The notes beneath the pieces were generated by a model that saw nothing but the letters and a program-made list of their open reading frames with translations, was not told where the DNA came from and did no database searches. From WHSW01 sp963851045 (GTDB lineage Bacteria > Actinomycetota > Thermoleophilia > Solirubrobacterales > 70-9): DNA of 64,000 nucleotides. The first letter of the stretch is position 1, and each line of letters opens with the position of its first letter. The stretch spans positions 434,001 through 498,000 of the forward strand of contig CAWKNC010000002.1 of the NCBI GenBank assembly GCA_963851045.1, read 5' to 3'. This document shows, piece after piece, positions 50,281 through 58,248 of this stretch. A program made the translations under genes and the position numbers.

Positions 50281-52148
50281 GGGCCAGGTCTCTGCTCGCG
50301 ATCGGTATCTCGGCCTCGATCGGCGTGGCGACCTGGGGTCTGCCGACGGCGCTGGCAGCGGACCGCGAGTACGTCGTCCTCAGCTGCCATCTCTACAACC
50401 GCCAGGCGCCGGACGTGGAGGTGGCGGCGCAGGGTGCCTACCGCGTCGCCAACAACTGTTCTGGGTCCGCGCAGGATCTTGAGATCTCGGTTGACGGACA
50501 GGGGCTTCCCGGCCAAGCCGGCTACTTCCGCTACACCGCCCCAGCCAGCACGTCGATCGTGGGCGTGTCCGTCGACGCCAACCTGCGCCGAGACAACCAT
50601 CACCGCGCTCAGCTAGCTGTCGTTGATCACCTCGGGAACGCGACTGTTCTCTGGAATGGCAGTGACACTCCAACCGGATTCGTTCACTACGAGACCTCTG
50701 GACTCAACGCACTCAGATTCGTCATGCAGCTTGTTTGCAGCGATCCGGGCGGGTGCCCTCCATCGGCTCAGGCGCGGGCCTACATGAAGAACGTCGGTCT
50801 GGTCTTGGCGGACCGGGCAGATCCGGCTGTGACCGTGTTCAACGGAAGCCTGCTCAACGACGGATGGCTTCGGGGTCCGGTCGATCTTCAGGCGGATGCT
50901 TCGGATATGGGCAGTGGATTGTCGGTCTGTACGCAGCCGTGAACGGAACGGAGATCGGACGGGCTACCGGGGTGTGTCCAGGCAGCCTGGGAGGCGGGGT
51001 TGCGAGCGCTTATCTGGTCCCGTGCGGCGTGGCGCCCGCGGCGGACTCAGCTTGGGCGAGCACGACGAGCGACGCTTGCCGCCCTTCGAAGACGGCGCGA
51101 ATCAGGTCGACGCTCTGTGCGATCGACTTCGCTGGCAACGGTCCGATTTGCCGCTCGACCTCGGTCAAGCGTCGATAACCGGCACCGAGCCTTTCCTTCC
51201 CTGCCAGTCAGGATCCCGCCGATCCTGAGTTGATCCGGGTTGCCGCCGCCGATGCCCATTCGGGCATCGAGCCCGCGAAGCGCTCGGATCGCGTATCGGG
51301 CTGTTGGAACTGCTACGTGGACTGAACTGCCGACCCGGCTTGCCGATGGCGCGATGGTTGCCCGTGTCGACTCGAGTGCTTCACCGCCCGGCGAGTACGA
51401 GTTCGTAGCCTCGGCGTCGGATGTTGCCGGCAACACGGCGCAAACGGACTCGCGACCGAATGGCGAGGCGATGCTCCTCACATTCCCGCTGCGGGCGCCA
51501 GTTCAACTGGTAGCCCGCATCGGTCACGGCGACTCACGCGCCGAAACCATCGGTTACGGGCGCGACTCGGCTGCCTCTGGCCGACTGCTCGACGACAACG
51601 GTGAGCCCATGCCGGGCCGGTCGGTGACCGTTACCGAGCGGTTCGGCAGGGGAGCGCTGATCGATCGTCGGGTTCGAACGGTCCTGACCAACAAGCGAGG
51701 CCGCTGGTCATCGAAACTGCCTGCCGGTCCGTCGCGGACGGTCGTTGTTTCGTTCAGCGGCACCCCTCGGTTTCGACCGCACGAGACGGCGGCGAGACAC
51801 CTTCACGTGCGTAGCCGCTCGAGCTTTGAGGCGTCACGCGCTCGGATCCGGGAGGGACGTGCGATCGAGTTCTCCGGGAAGGTCGGGCACTTTGGTGCCC
51901 ACATCCCGTCGGGCGGAAAGCTGGTCGAGTTGCAGGTGCGTGAAGGGCGGGCGCGCTGGAACACAGTTCGCGAGGCGTTTCACACGGATTCGTCCGGCCG
52001 GTTCAGTCTGCGGTACCGGTTCGGCACCTTCTACGACGCGAACGCACGGTTCGTGTTCCGGGTCAAGGTCGCTCGCGAGCAGGCATGGCCGTACAAGTCG
52101 CCTGGGCGCTCGCGTTCACTTGAGGTCACGGTCGTGGCAGATCGGTAA
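50277..52148 (+). pseudogene. Secreted Ig-like/repeat protein gene broken by indels
   Basis: Coupled to the sigma gene by ATGA. It starts with a signal peptide (MRARSLLAIGISASIGVATW). The first frame stops at 50942, but coding sense continues in other frames: AAVNGTEIGRATGVCPG and IDFAGN in a second frame, SVDN in a third, QDPADPELIRVAAAD back in the second, then ARIAYRAVGTATWTEL and SDVAGNTA in the original frame to 52148. The pattern fits a one-base loss near 50920, a gain/loss pair near 51163 and 51180, and a one-base gain near 51277. They sum to zero, so the intact protein would be about 623 residues. Decay or assembly error are both possible. The D-x-AGN repeats suggest an adhesin-like wall protein. 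Confidence 0.65.
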
Positions 52149-52168
52149 AGCTTTGCCGGGGAGGAACT

Positions 52169-52797
52169 ATCCGACGCCCTAGCCACACCACGATCGTCGC
52201 GTACGCGGCCCTGTTGATTGCCGTCGGAACGGGCGGTGCGTACGCCGTCGACAAGATCACGTCACGGGACATCCGCAAGGGCGCAGTGCGCAGCTCGGAC
52301 CTCAGAGACGGCAAGGGGGTAAAGGGCCGTGATGTGGTTCAAGATTCGCTTGGAGGCGCGGCAGGTCGACGAGTCGTCTTTGGATGCGGGGCAGTTCCTG
52401 AGCCTGGCGGGTTTCAGCGACGCGGTCAGCTGCGATCCAGAGTCGGCTGCCCTGTCTCCGTGCCTGTCTGTGACGCGTGGAGCTCACCGTGCCGTCTCGA
52501 CTTTTCGTGGTCGCTACGGGCGACCAGTACACGGCGGTTGGCGATACGGACGGCTCGCGCGCTTCGTGTCAGGTGCAGATCGATGGCGCAGACCGGGGCA
52601 TTTCCGCGCTCCCCGGGGAAACGGGGAGCTCGTCGCACGTCGCTGCCTCTTCGAACGGCTTCGCGCGGACTCTCATCACAACGAATCCGCTCGCAGCAGG
52701 CCGGCACGAGGTTTCGCTCTCGTGCGCAGAGTCGTCGCCGGACGTTCAGATCGGCAGTCCCACGCTCGCCGTTCTCGCGATCTCCGCCGGCAGCTAG
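52169..52797 (+). pseudogene. Secreted DIRKG-repeat protein gene with ATC start and frameshifts
   Basis: A GGGGAGG ribosome-binding site is followed by ATC CGA CGC CCT, where relatives start MRRPS. The frame then reads a signal-like helix, AVDKITSRDIRKGAVRSSD and GRDVVQDSLGG, the N-terminal pattern of a common actinobacterial surface family. Coding sense shifts by one base near 52356 (then QVDESSLDAGQFLSLAGF) and again near 52483 (then VELTVPSRLFVVATG to the stop at 52797). Two one-base gains and a changed start codon mark it as non-functional unless the sequence is in error. It follows the broken gene at 50277 by 20 bases. Confidence 0.6.
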
Positions 52798-53261
52798 AGC
52801 TCGTACCGAGCCAGATCGGCGTCGAGGCGCTTCGTGTCCTCGTCGCCCAAAGCCGGTTTCGCCTCTGACTGCTCCGCGTCAGACCCTGCCCGCCGCCAGC
52901 GCCGCACCGCGACGAAGATCGCGCCGCCGGCGATCACGATCGCCGCGCCCGGCACGACCCAGGCGGCGAGGTCGAAGCCGGTGCTGTCGGGCGTCGCGAG
53001 CACCTCGCTTCCGTACTCGGCGACGAGGCGGTCCTTGATCTCGTCCTTGGTCAGGCCGGCGGCGACCAGCTCGAGGATCAGCTCGCGCTCTTGCTCGGCC
53101 TGAGGCGCCTCGGTCGCGAGCTCGAGCGGGACGCCGCAGACGATGCACATGACCTCGTCCTCGAGATCGGAGAGGGAGGTCTGAGGCTCCTGCGCGAGCG
53201 CGGCCGCCGGCAGGCAGAGCGCCAGGGCGGTAACGAGCGCCAGAGCTCGGCGCAGCGTCAT
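52794..53261 (-). CDS. ccmH: Cytochrome c biogenesis protein CcmH
   Basis: A 155-residue membrane-anchored thiol protein of cytochrome c maturation. Signal or anchor at the N-terminus (ALVTALALCLPAAALA). The redox motif C-x2-C occurs in MCIVCGVPLE, the counterpart of the family's LRCxxC. A helical segment, then one membrane helix (AAWVVPGAAIVIAGGAIFVAV) and a basic tail follow. It should reduce apocytochrome thiols before haem attachment. It overlaps the thioredoxin-like gene upstream by 4 bases. Confidence 0.8.
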   Translation of the reverse strand: MTLRRALALVTALALCLPAAALAQEPQTSLSDLEDEVMCIVCGVPLELATEAPQAEQERELILELVAAGLTKDEIKDRLVAEYGSEVLATPDSTGFDLAAWVVPGAAIVIAGGAIFVAVRRWRRAGSDAEQSEAKPALGDEDTKRLDADLARYEL

Positions 53262-53779
53262 GAGCCGGTCTCCAGCAGCGGCTCGACCTGCTCGGTCAGC
53301 ATCTCGGCCGTCACCGGTCCGCGGATCGCGACCGCGACGTCGCCCTCGGGATCGACGAGGAAGTTCTCGGGCACGCCGGTGGTCTTCAGCTCCTCGGCGT
53401 AGTCGCCGGAGCCGTCGTGCAGCTGGGGGTAGGTGAGGTCGAACTCGTCGATGAACTCCTGGGCCGACGCCTGGCTGTCCTGGGTGTCGATGCCGACGAC
53501 CTCGAAGGCGTCGCCGCGGTGCTCGCGGTAGAAGCGCTCGATGTCGGGAGCCTCGTCGCGACAGGGGTCACACCACGAGGCCCAGACGTTGATGAGCAGC
53601 CACTTGCCCCGGTGATCGGCGATCGAGCCGGTGACGTCTGAGTTGAGGACGGGCAGCTCGGTGGTCGGGGCGGTGTCGCCCGCCTGCAGCGTTCCGCTGC
53701 CTTTCGAGACGACGCCGAAACCGAGCAGGCCCAGGAGGGCGAGGACGCCGAGAGTGACCGCGAAGGTCCGTGCGCTCAT
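53258..53779 (-). CDS. Thioredoxin-like thiol-disulfide protein (CcmG/ResA type)
   Basis: A 173-residue membrane-anchored thioredoxin. After an N-terminal helix it has the AhpC/TSA-type fold with WASWCDPCRDEAPDIERFY (active C-x2-C) and GIDTQDSQASAQEFIDE, and the cis-Pro segment GVPENFLVDPEG. In cytochrome c maturation such proteins pass electrons to CcmH, which is encoded next. TACGCT ends 8 bases before the ATG, suggesting a leaderless transcript. No other ccm genes are in the window. Confidence 0.83.
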   Translation of the reverse strand: MSARTFAVTLGVLALLGLLGFGVVSKGSGTLQAGDTAPTTELPVLNSDVTGSIADHRGKWLLINVWASWCDPCRDEAPDIERFYREHRGDAFEVVGIDTQDSQASAQEFIDEFDLTYPQLHDGSGDYAEELKTTGVPENFLVDPEGDVAVAIRGPVTAEMLTEQVEPLLETGS

Positions 53780-53830
53780 CGTGGCGAAGCGTAGAGCGGG
53801 GAGCGCGCGGGCTTAGACTCTGAGGCCGTT

Positions 53831-53903
53831 GCGGTGGTAGCTCAGTTGGTAGAGCACAAGCTTCCCAAGCTTGGGGTCGCGGGTTCGAATCCCGTCCGCC
53901 GCT
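53831..53903 (+). tRNA. tRNA-Gly (CCC anticodon)
   Basis: A complete cloverleaf of 73 bases can be drawn. The acceptor stem GCGGTGG pairs with CCGCCGC (one G.T pair), the D arm is GCTC/GAGC, and the anticodon stem CAAGC/GCTTG encloses the loop TTCCCAA. The T arm GCGGG/CCCGT encloses TTCGAAT. Anticodon CCC reads GGG glycine codons. The CCA end is not encoded. A terminator follows directly. Confidence 0.95.
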
Positions 53904-53908
53904 TCATG

Positions 53909-53940
53909 AAACCCCGCTCTACGGCGGGGTTTCGTTTGTT
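53909..53940 (+). terminator. Rho-independent terminator after tRNA-Gly
   Basis: A perfect 9-bp stem (53909-53917 with 53924-53932) with a 6-base loop is followed by CGTTTGTT. It ends the tRNA transcript. Confidence 0.8.
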
Positions 53941-54545
53941 CTGGGCTTTTCGCACGGTCGCGCTGCCCGACCATGGCAGCGATATGGCAGCGCCGCGGCG
54001 CGTGTCTATCGCTCGGGCGCGACGCCATATCGTTGCGCTTTGCATGGGAACTGCGCGTCGCGCGCCCTGCGCCGAACGTCGCGGCGTTAGTCCTATAGGC
54101 GGCCTTCAGCGACGTTCGGTGGCCGATGGCGGAGCTGCGCTTTGGACGAGGAGCGCCACTGTCACAAGGCATGGAACCTGCGCCTTTGAGCGCTACGCGG
54201 AGCGAGATCTCGGCGATCGACGAGAACCTCTCACCATGCGAGAGCTTTGCGTCAACTCGTTGCCTTTCACTGCGCTCGGAAAAGTCGTGCCTTGGACGAG
54301 AAGTGGAGCTGCCTTGCATCAGGCCGAGGTCGGCAACGAGATCCGCGGCGTCCAGGACGACGAGCGCCTCAGGGAAATCATCGCCGGATTCTGAGTCACG
54401 CTAGATGGAGGCGCGCCATGGCAGCACAGACGGCAGCACACCGCCGAAGACTGAGGACGCTTTCGTGCCACTAAGCGCGGTCAGCGCCGTACCGTCGTCG
54501 CCCGCCACCGTTCAGCTTCCCCCGAACGGGTAGGGGCTCGGGACG
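53941..54545. other. About 600 bases without a convincing gene
   Basis: Both strands were read. The open frames here are either translations of the tRNA or low-information Arg/Ser-rich stretches. A weak plus-strand frame ends VGNEIRGVQDDERLREIIAGF before 54394, but has no clear start of its own. A 9-base direct repeat (ATGGCAGCG, twice with two bases between) lies near 53973-53992. Sequence just after tRNA genes is a common insertion site, but no integrase or attachment repeat could be identified. Confidence 0.5.
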
Positions 54546-54917
54546 ATGATCACCCAGACATCCCTCAAGCCCGAGGTTGATGGTGAATCGATCGCCTTTC
54601 ACGGGGAGCTTGATGTCGCCGCCGCGCCGGAGCTTCGCGAGCGCATAAAGACGATCGCGTCCGCGCCAGGCGGACGGCTGCTGATCGACCTCAGCAGCTG
54701 CACGTTCATCGACTCGACCGGGCTCGCAGCGCTTGTCGAGGCGGCCGCGGAGATGCACAGGCGTGGACGGGTGGTGGCTGTTGTCTCGCGTGCGCCGCAG
54801 GTGCGCCGGACCCTCGCGTTGACCGGGGTCGACGAGCAGATGCCGATCTGCTGGTCGCGAGAGGAGGGGATGGAGCTGCTCTCGAATCCCCACCAAGGGG
54901 TGCCGCGCGCGACCTAG
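54546..54917 (+). CDS. STAS-domain anti-sigma factor antagonist
   Basis: A 123-residue SpoIIAA-like protein. The core reads SIAFHGELDVAAAPELRERI, then GGRLLIDLSSCTFIDSTGLAAL, with the phosphorylatable serine at S57 in IDSTGL. Such proteins bind a kinase anti-sigma factor to release a sigma factor. No RsbW-type kinase is nearby. The last 20 residues (GVPRAT end) are outside the fold. It may act on a distant partner. Confidence 0.83.
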   Translation: MITQTSLKPEVDGESIAFHGELDVAAAPELRERIKTIASAPGGRLLIDLSSCTFIDSTGLAALVEAAAEMHRRGRVVAVVSRAPQVRRTLALTGVDEQMPICWSREEGMELLSNPHQGVPRAT

Positions 54918-55023
54918 GCCTAGCCCCCTGCGGGTTTGGAGCTTTGGCGCGGTTTCTGCAGGTTCTTGCAACCTCTGATACTTTCCCCTGCACCTAAAGG
55001 GGAAGTTGACCAAGGAGGGCAGC

Positions 55024-55044
55024 ATGGGCTGGCGCAGCGGTTGA
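55024..55044 (+). CDS. Six-codon leader ORF with strong ribosome-binding site
   Basis: AAGGAGG (55012-55018) is followed 5 bases later by ATG GGC TGG CGC AGC GGT TGA, encoding MGWRSG. A GATACT hexamer (54977-54982) lies upstream. The next real gene starts about 60 bases later and has no obvious ribosome-binding site. The tiny frame might act as a leader peptide for the HD-GYP-like gene; unproven. Confidence 0.3.
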   Translation: MGWRSG

Positions 55045-55100
55045 CCTAAACGAATATCTCGGTCGCATTCTTCGTCGTTTTGGTCCACAGTTCTTGTCTG

Positions 55101-56462
55101 ATGGAGAAATGGAGATCTCTTCCTCGCGCAGGGACGCGCGACGTGCCTCGTAGACGGCCTCTTGGCGACTCGACGCGCCGCCCCGAAAAGGCGGCCTCGC
55201 GCTGGCGCCCCAGTTCGCGCTGGCGCCCCGATGGTGCTTCGGATCGCCGCGCGGCGATTGCGGTTGCCCTCAACGTGGTTCCGGCTTTGGTCGCGCTTGC
55301 CGGATTCGTCTGGCTGGCTCCCCCCGGCCCCGCCGTCGACCCGATCATGGTCGCCGCGCTCTTGGTGCTTTCCGGGCTCGCCTACCTCGCGGAGGTTCGC
55401 CTCAAGGACGCAACCCTCGCGTTCTTCGGCGCCGGGCTCGCAATCGTGTTGGTGGCCCTGGCGGTCGCCGGGCCTTATGTCGCACTTGCGGTCTGGCTCG
55501 TGCCCGACCTGCTTGGGCGGTTCGTCCTGCGGCTGGAGCCGCGGTTTTCGCCCGGCTTCGTCGCCACCGCCGGCAGCTACGGACTCGCGATCCTTGCCGC
55601 CGGGTGGGTGCTCGACCTCTCGGGCTCGCACACCGGGATCGAGATGGCGCCGGCGCTCTATAGCGCGGGGTTGGTGCTGACGGTGGTCAACTTCTGCTTT
55701 GCGCGCCTGACGTTTGCGCCCTTCTATCAGGGCCACGCTCCCACGGGCCTCGTCCAGGACGAGTTCTTTGCGCTGATGCCTGTCGTGCTCGGGATGTTGC
55801 TCATCGGTGTCATGACCGAAGTGCTTATCGCGGCGGTCGGGGTTTTCGCCCTCGCCCTTCTCGCTCTCGTGATCGTCATGCCCCGCCTCGCCATCGAGCG
55901 CATCTCGCGCTCGTCGCCGGCCTCAAAGCTCGAACGGTCGCAGGCGATGCAGGTGTACGTGGCGGCAATTGCCGACGTCCTCGGCCTACCCCGCGACGAG
56001 CGCGACAAGCTTGCCTGCGCTGCCGACCTGATCGAGCCGGCCAGGGGCAACACCGAGCGGATCAAGAGCTTCAACTGGCCGACTCCAGATGTGCCGGGCG
56101 CCGCAATGCTCGCGCTTCACGCTGGCGAGCGCTGGTCGGGAGCAGGCTGGCCGGCGGGCCTCCCCGCCGATGCGATCCCCTACGGCAGCCGCATCCTCGC
56201 GGTCGCCCAGGAGTGGACCGATCTGACCGCGAAGGGAACGCCGGAGCTGTGCCAGGAGGAAGCCATGCTCGCGCTTTCGGCTCAGACGGACACGGAGTTC
56301 GACCCAGCGATCGTCGCGGCGGCAATTCGCGTCGTCGCCGACGAAGCCGGTTTTGTGCGCGACCCGAACTTCCTGCCGAAGCTGCACCGGATGTGGCTGC
56401 CGCGCACGCTCCGTCGTGGCGCGCTGCCGACGATGATGCCGCGGCTCGTCGGCGCCTCCTGA
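55101..56462 (+). CDS. Membrane protein with degenerate HD-GYP domain
   Basis: About 453 residues. A basic N-terminus is followed by about eight hydrophobic segments (residues about 50-265). The C-terminal part (about 290-440) aligns with HD-GYP phosphodiesterases: GERWSGAGWPAGLPADAIP and SRILAVAQEWTDLT. Active domains would read HHERWDGSGYP and ARIxxVADxxDALT. Here HH became AG, D became S, Y became W, and the VAD aspartate became Q. It should not hydrolyse cyclic di-GMP and may act as a sensor or binder. Start uncertain between ATG 55101 and a TTG at 55080. Confidence 0.68.
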   Translation: MEKWRSLPRAGTRDVPRRRPLGDSTRRPEKAASRWRPSSRWRPDGASDRRAAIAVALNVVPALVALAGFVWLAPPGPAVDPIMVAALLVLSGLAYLAEVRLKDATLAFFGAGLAIVLVALAVAGPYVALAVWLVPDLLGRFVLRLEPRFSPGFVATAGSYGLAILAAGWVLDLSGSHTGIEMAPALYSAGLVLTVVNFCFARLTFAPFYQGHAPTGLVQDEFFALMPVVLGMLLIGVMTEVLIAAVGVFALALLALVIVMPRLAIERISRSSPASKLERSQAMQVYVAAIADVLGLPRDERDKLACAADLIEPARGNTERIKSFNWPTPDVPGAAMLALHAGERWSGAGWPAGLPADAIPYGSRILAVAQEWTDLTAKGTPELCQEEAMLALSAQTDTEFDPAIVAAAIRVVADEAGFVRDPNFLPKLHRMWLPRTLRRGALPTMMPRLVGAS

Positions 56463-56506
56463 TCTAACGACGTCCCAGCCCCAGCGGGCGGCTAGCTTTC
56501 GAAGCC

Positions 56507-57403
56507 ATGATCGTCTGCCTCGGCGAGGGACTCGTCGACCTGATCTGCGAGACCCCCGGGTCTTCGATCGCCAACGCCGATTCGTTCAAGCCGTACTTCG
56601 GTGGGGCGCTTGCCAACGTCGCGGTGGCGGCCTCACGCGCGGGCGCCGAAGCATCGCTCGCGGGCGCTGCCGGCGACGATGAGTGGGGAAGGTGGCTGTC
56701 GGAGCGCCTCAAGCACGAGGGCGTGGACCTCGCGAACTTCGAGCTCCTCGACGGCGAGCAGACACCGATCGCGTTCGCCTCGTTCGACAACGGCGCCAAC
56801 CCGAGCTTCCTGATCTACGGCGACGCGATCGAGATTGCCGTTGCCGCCATTGGCCCACGCCTGGAGGGTGCGCTCGACGGAGCCGCGGCTCTCGTCTACA
56901 GCTCGACCACGCTCGCCACGCCCCAGGAGCGCGAGGTCACGTTGCGCGCCCGTGAGCTGGCTCTCGACAAGGGCGTGCGGGTGTGCTTCGACCCGAACAT
57001 CCGCCCGAATCGATGGGGTGGCATGGTCGAGCCCGCCGCGAAGGCAGCGCGTGACGTGATCGAGGGCTCCTATCTGGTGCGGACCAACCTCGAGGAGTCG
57101 CAGGCGATCACCGGGATGGATGATCCTCGTGAAGCCGCCGCCGAGATCGTGGAGATGGGGGCGAAGCTCGCTGTGGTGACGATGGGCCCCGACGGCGCCG
57201 TGATGCGCGGCGCATGCGACGTGGAGCTGCCGGCCCCAAAAGTGGAGGTGGTCTCGACCCTCGGCGCAGGCGATGTCTTCATGGGGACGCTGGTCGCCGG
57301 GCTCGCCGAACGCGACTGGGACGCCGCCCGCGCCGGCGAAGCACTCGGGCCGGCGCTCGAGGCAGCCGCCGAGGTCTGCACGCGCTGGTCGGCGCTGGGG
57401 TGA
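56507..57403 (+). CDS. PfkB-family carbohydrate kinase
   Basis: A 298-residue sugar kinase, fructokinase-like. It has YFGGALANVAVAASRAGA (family signature 1) and SSTTLATPQEREV, and near the C-terminus STLGAGDVFMG (signature 2 with catalytic D256; the usual DTTGAGD is STLGAGD). CFDPNIRPNRW is the substrate-side loop typical of fructokinases. TAGCTT ends 8 bases before the ATG. It overlaps the GNAT gene by 1 base. Confidence 0.85.
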   Translation: MIVCLGEGLVDLICETPGSSIANADSFKPYFGGALANVAVAASRAGAEASLAGAAGDDEWGRWLSERLKHEGVDLANFELLDGEQTPIAFASFDNGANPSFLIYGDAIEIAVAAIGPRLEGALDGAAALVYSSTTLATPQEREVTLRARELALDKGVRVCFDPNIRPNRWGGMVEPAAKAARDVIEGSYLVRTNLEESQAITGMDDPREAAAEIVEMGAKLAVVTMGPDGAVMRGACDVELPAPKVEVVSTLGAGDVFMGTLVAGLAERDWDAARAGEALGPALEAAAEVCTRWSALG

Positions 57404-57909
57404 TGGCGAATCGGGTCGAGGTCATTCGGTGGATCCTCGAGATCACCGACCCGTCTGCGCTCATTTCGCCGGAGACCCCGCCGCAGGCACGATTCGACCT
57501 GGTCGTCGTCCACGATCCAAGGCTCAACCGCGAGCTCTATGAGACCGTTGGCGCGCCCCACTACTGGACCGATCGCCTTGGCTGGACGGACTCCGATTGG
57601 AAGCGCTGGGAGGCCCGGGTCGAGACGCGAGTCGTGACGGTTGAGGGCGAGATCGCGGGCTACTTCGAGCTCGAGCCCGGCGCCGGGCGGGTGACGATCG
57701 CCTACTTCGGCTTGTTTGAGCGCTTCCAGGGCCTCGGTATCGGGGGCCACGTGCTCAGCGCCGCGATTCGTCGGGGCTTCGAGCTGGCGCCCGTGGTCCA
57801 GGTGTCGACGAACAGCCTTGACGGCGAGCACGCCCGGGCGAACTACGAGGCGCGCGGGATGCGTGAGCGCGAGCGTTATGTCGAGCACCGGGTGGTCGAT
57901 CGTTCGTAG
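57403..57909 (+). CDS. GNAT-family N-acetyltransferase
   Basis: A 168-residue protein starting at the ATG that overlaps the kinase stop (TGATG). Motif A, which binds acetyl-CoA, reads ERFQGLGIGGHVL. It is preceded by RVTIAYFGLF and followed by VQVSTNSLDGEHARANYEARGM, the usual end of a GNAT fold. The acceptor is unknown; linkage to a sugar kinase suggests a small-molecule substrate. Its 3' end is overlapped antisense by the small membrane protein gene. Confidence 0.8.
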   Translation: MANRVEVIRWILEITDPSALISPETPPQARFDLVVVHDPRLNRELYETVGAPHYWTDRLGWTDSDWKRWEARVETRVVTVEGEIAGYFELEPGAGRVTIAYFGLFERFQGLGIGGHVLSAAIRRGFELAPVVQVSTNSLDGEHARANYEARGMRERERYVEHRVVDRS

Positions 57910-58123
57910 GCGTCCCCGCCCGCCGCCGCAGGCGCCGAAGTAGCAGAACCGGCGCAACGATCACGCCCACGATAGGAGCAATGGCGAGTCCGGCAACGAG
58001 CAGCGGAAGCGTCGCGGCGATGGTCAGGACGATGAACGGCAGTGCCAGCGGCATCATGGCGAGCAGGATTACCCCCGCGCCTGCGAGCGCGGTTGTGATC
58101 CCGAGAATCGTTTCCTTGGACAT
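57755..58123 (-). CDS. Small two-helix membrane protein under an ECF41 promoter
   Basis: 122 residues. MSKETILGITTALAG starts a hydrophobic N-terminal half with two to three membrane helices (VILLAMMPLALPFIVLTIAA and LPLLVAGLAIAPIVGVIVA). A basic, low-complexity C-terminal tail overlaps the GNAT gene antisense by 155 bases. AAGGAG lies 6 bases before the ATG. A TGTCACA-N16-CGTC promoter sits about 30 bases upstream of the start. It is divergent from the epimerase of an ECF41 operon, so it is likely co-regulated with it. No homology is recognised. Confidence 0.65.
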   Translation of the reverse strand: MSKETILGITTALAGAGVILLAMMPLALPFIVLTIAATLPLLVAGLAIAPIVGVIVAPVLLLRRLRRRAGTPTNDRPPGARHNARAHASRAPRSSPGRARRQGCSSTPGPRAPARSPDESRR

Positions 58124-58153
58124 GGCGTCTCCTTTTTTGTCGTCCAAACGGGA

Positions 58154-58180
58154 GACGCGGCCGCGGCGAGCGGTGTGACA
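58154..58180 (-). promoter_or_regulatory. ECF41-type promoter for the small membrane protein
   Basis: On the minus strand TGTCACA (58180-58174) is followed after exactly 16 bases by CGTC (58157-58154). This is the published ECF41 consensus, TGTCACA-n16-CGTC. The predicted transcript begins about 20-25 bases before the ATG at 58123. Confidence 0.75.
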
Positions 58181-58191
58181 GCCAATCGGGT

Positions 58192-58218
58192 TGTCACGTT
58201 CGGGAGGGTTGTGTCGTC
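58192..58218 (+). promoter_or_regulatory. ECF41-type promoter for the epimerase-sigma operon
   Basis: TGTCACG (58192-58198) is followed after exactly 16 bases by CGTC (58215-58218). Only the seventh base of the -35 differs from the ECF41 consensus. The predicted start is about 23 bases before the ATG at 58249. With the minus-strand promoter it forms a back-to-back pair whose -35 boxes are 11 bases apart. Confidence 0.75.
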
Positions 58219-58248
58219 TGCCCTTTAAATGACTAAAAGGAGACGACC

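Noticed and set aside
54160..54186. Another TGTCACA that could be an ECF41 -35 box
   Set aside because: No CGTC follows at 16 bases.
53813..54319. Minus-strand frame of 168 codons ending in a GIRTRDPKLG-type peptide
   Set aside because: This peptide is the well-known false translation of a tRNA gene; it crosses tRNA-Gly.
53903..54545. Possible integrated element next to tRNA-Gly
   Set aside because: No integrase, no repeat of the tRNA 3' end and no mobile gene could be identified by eye.
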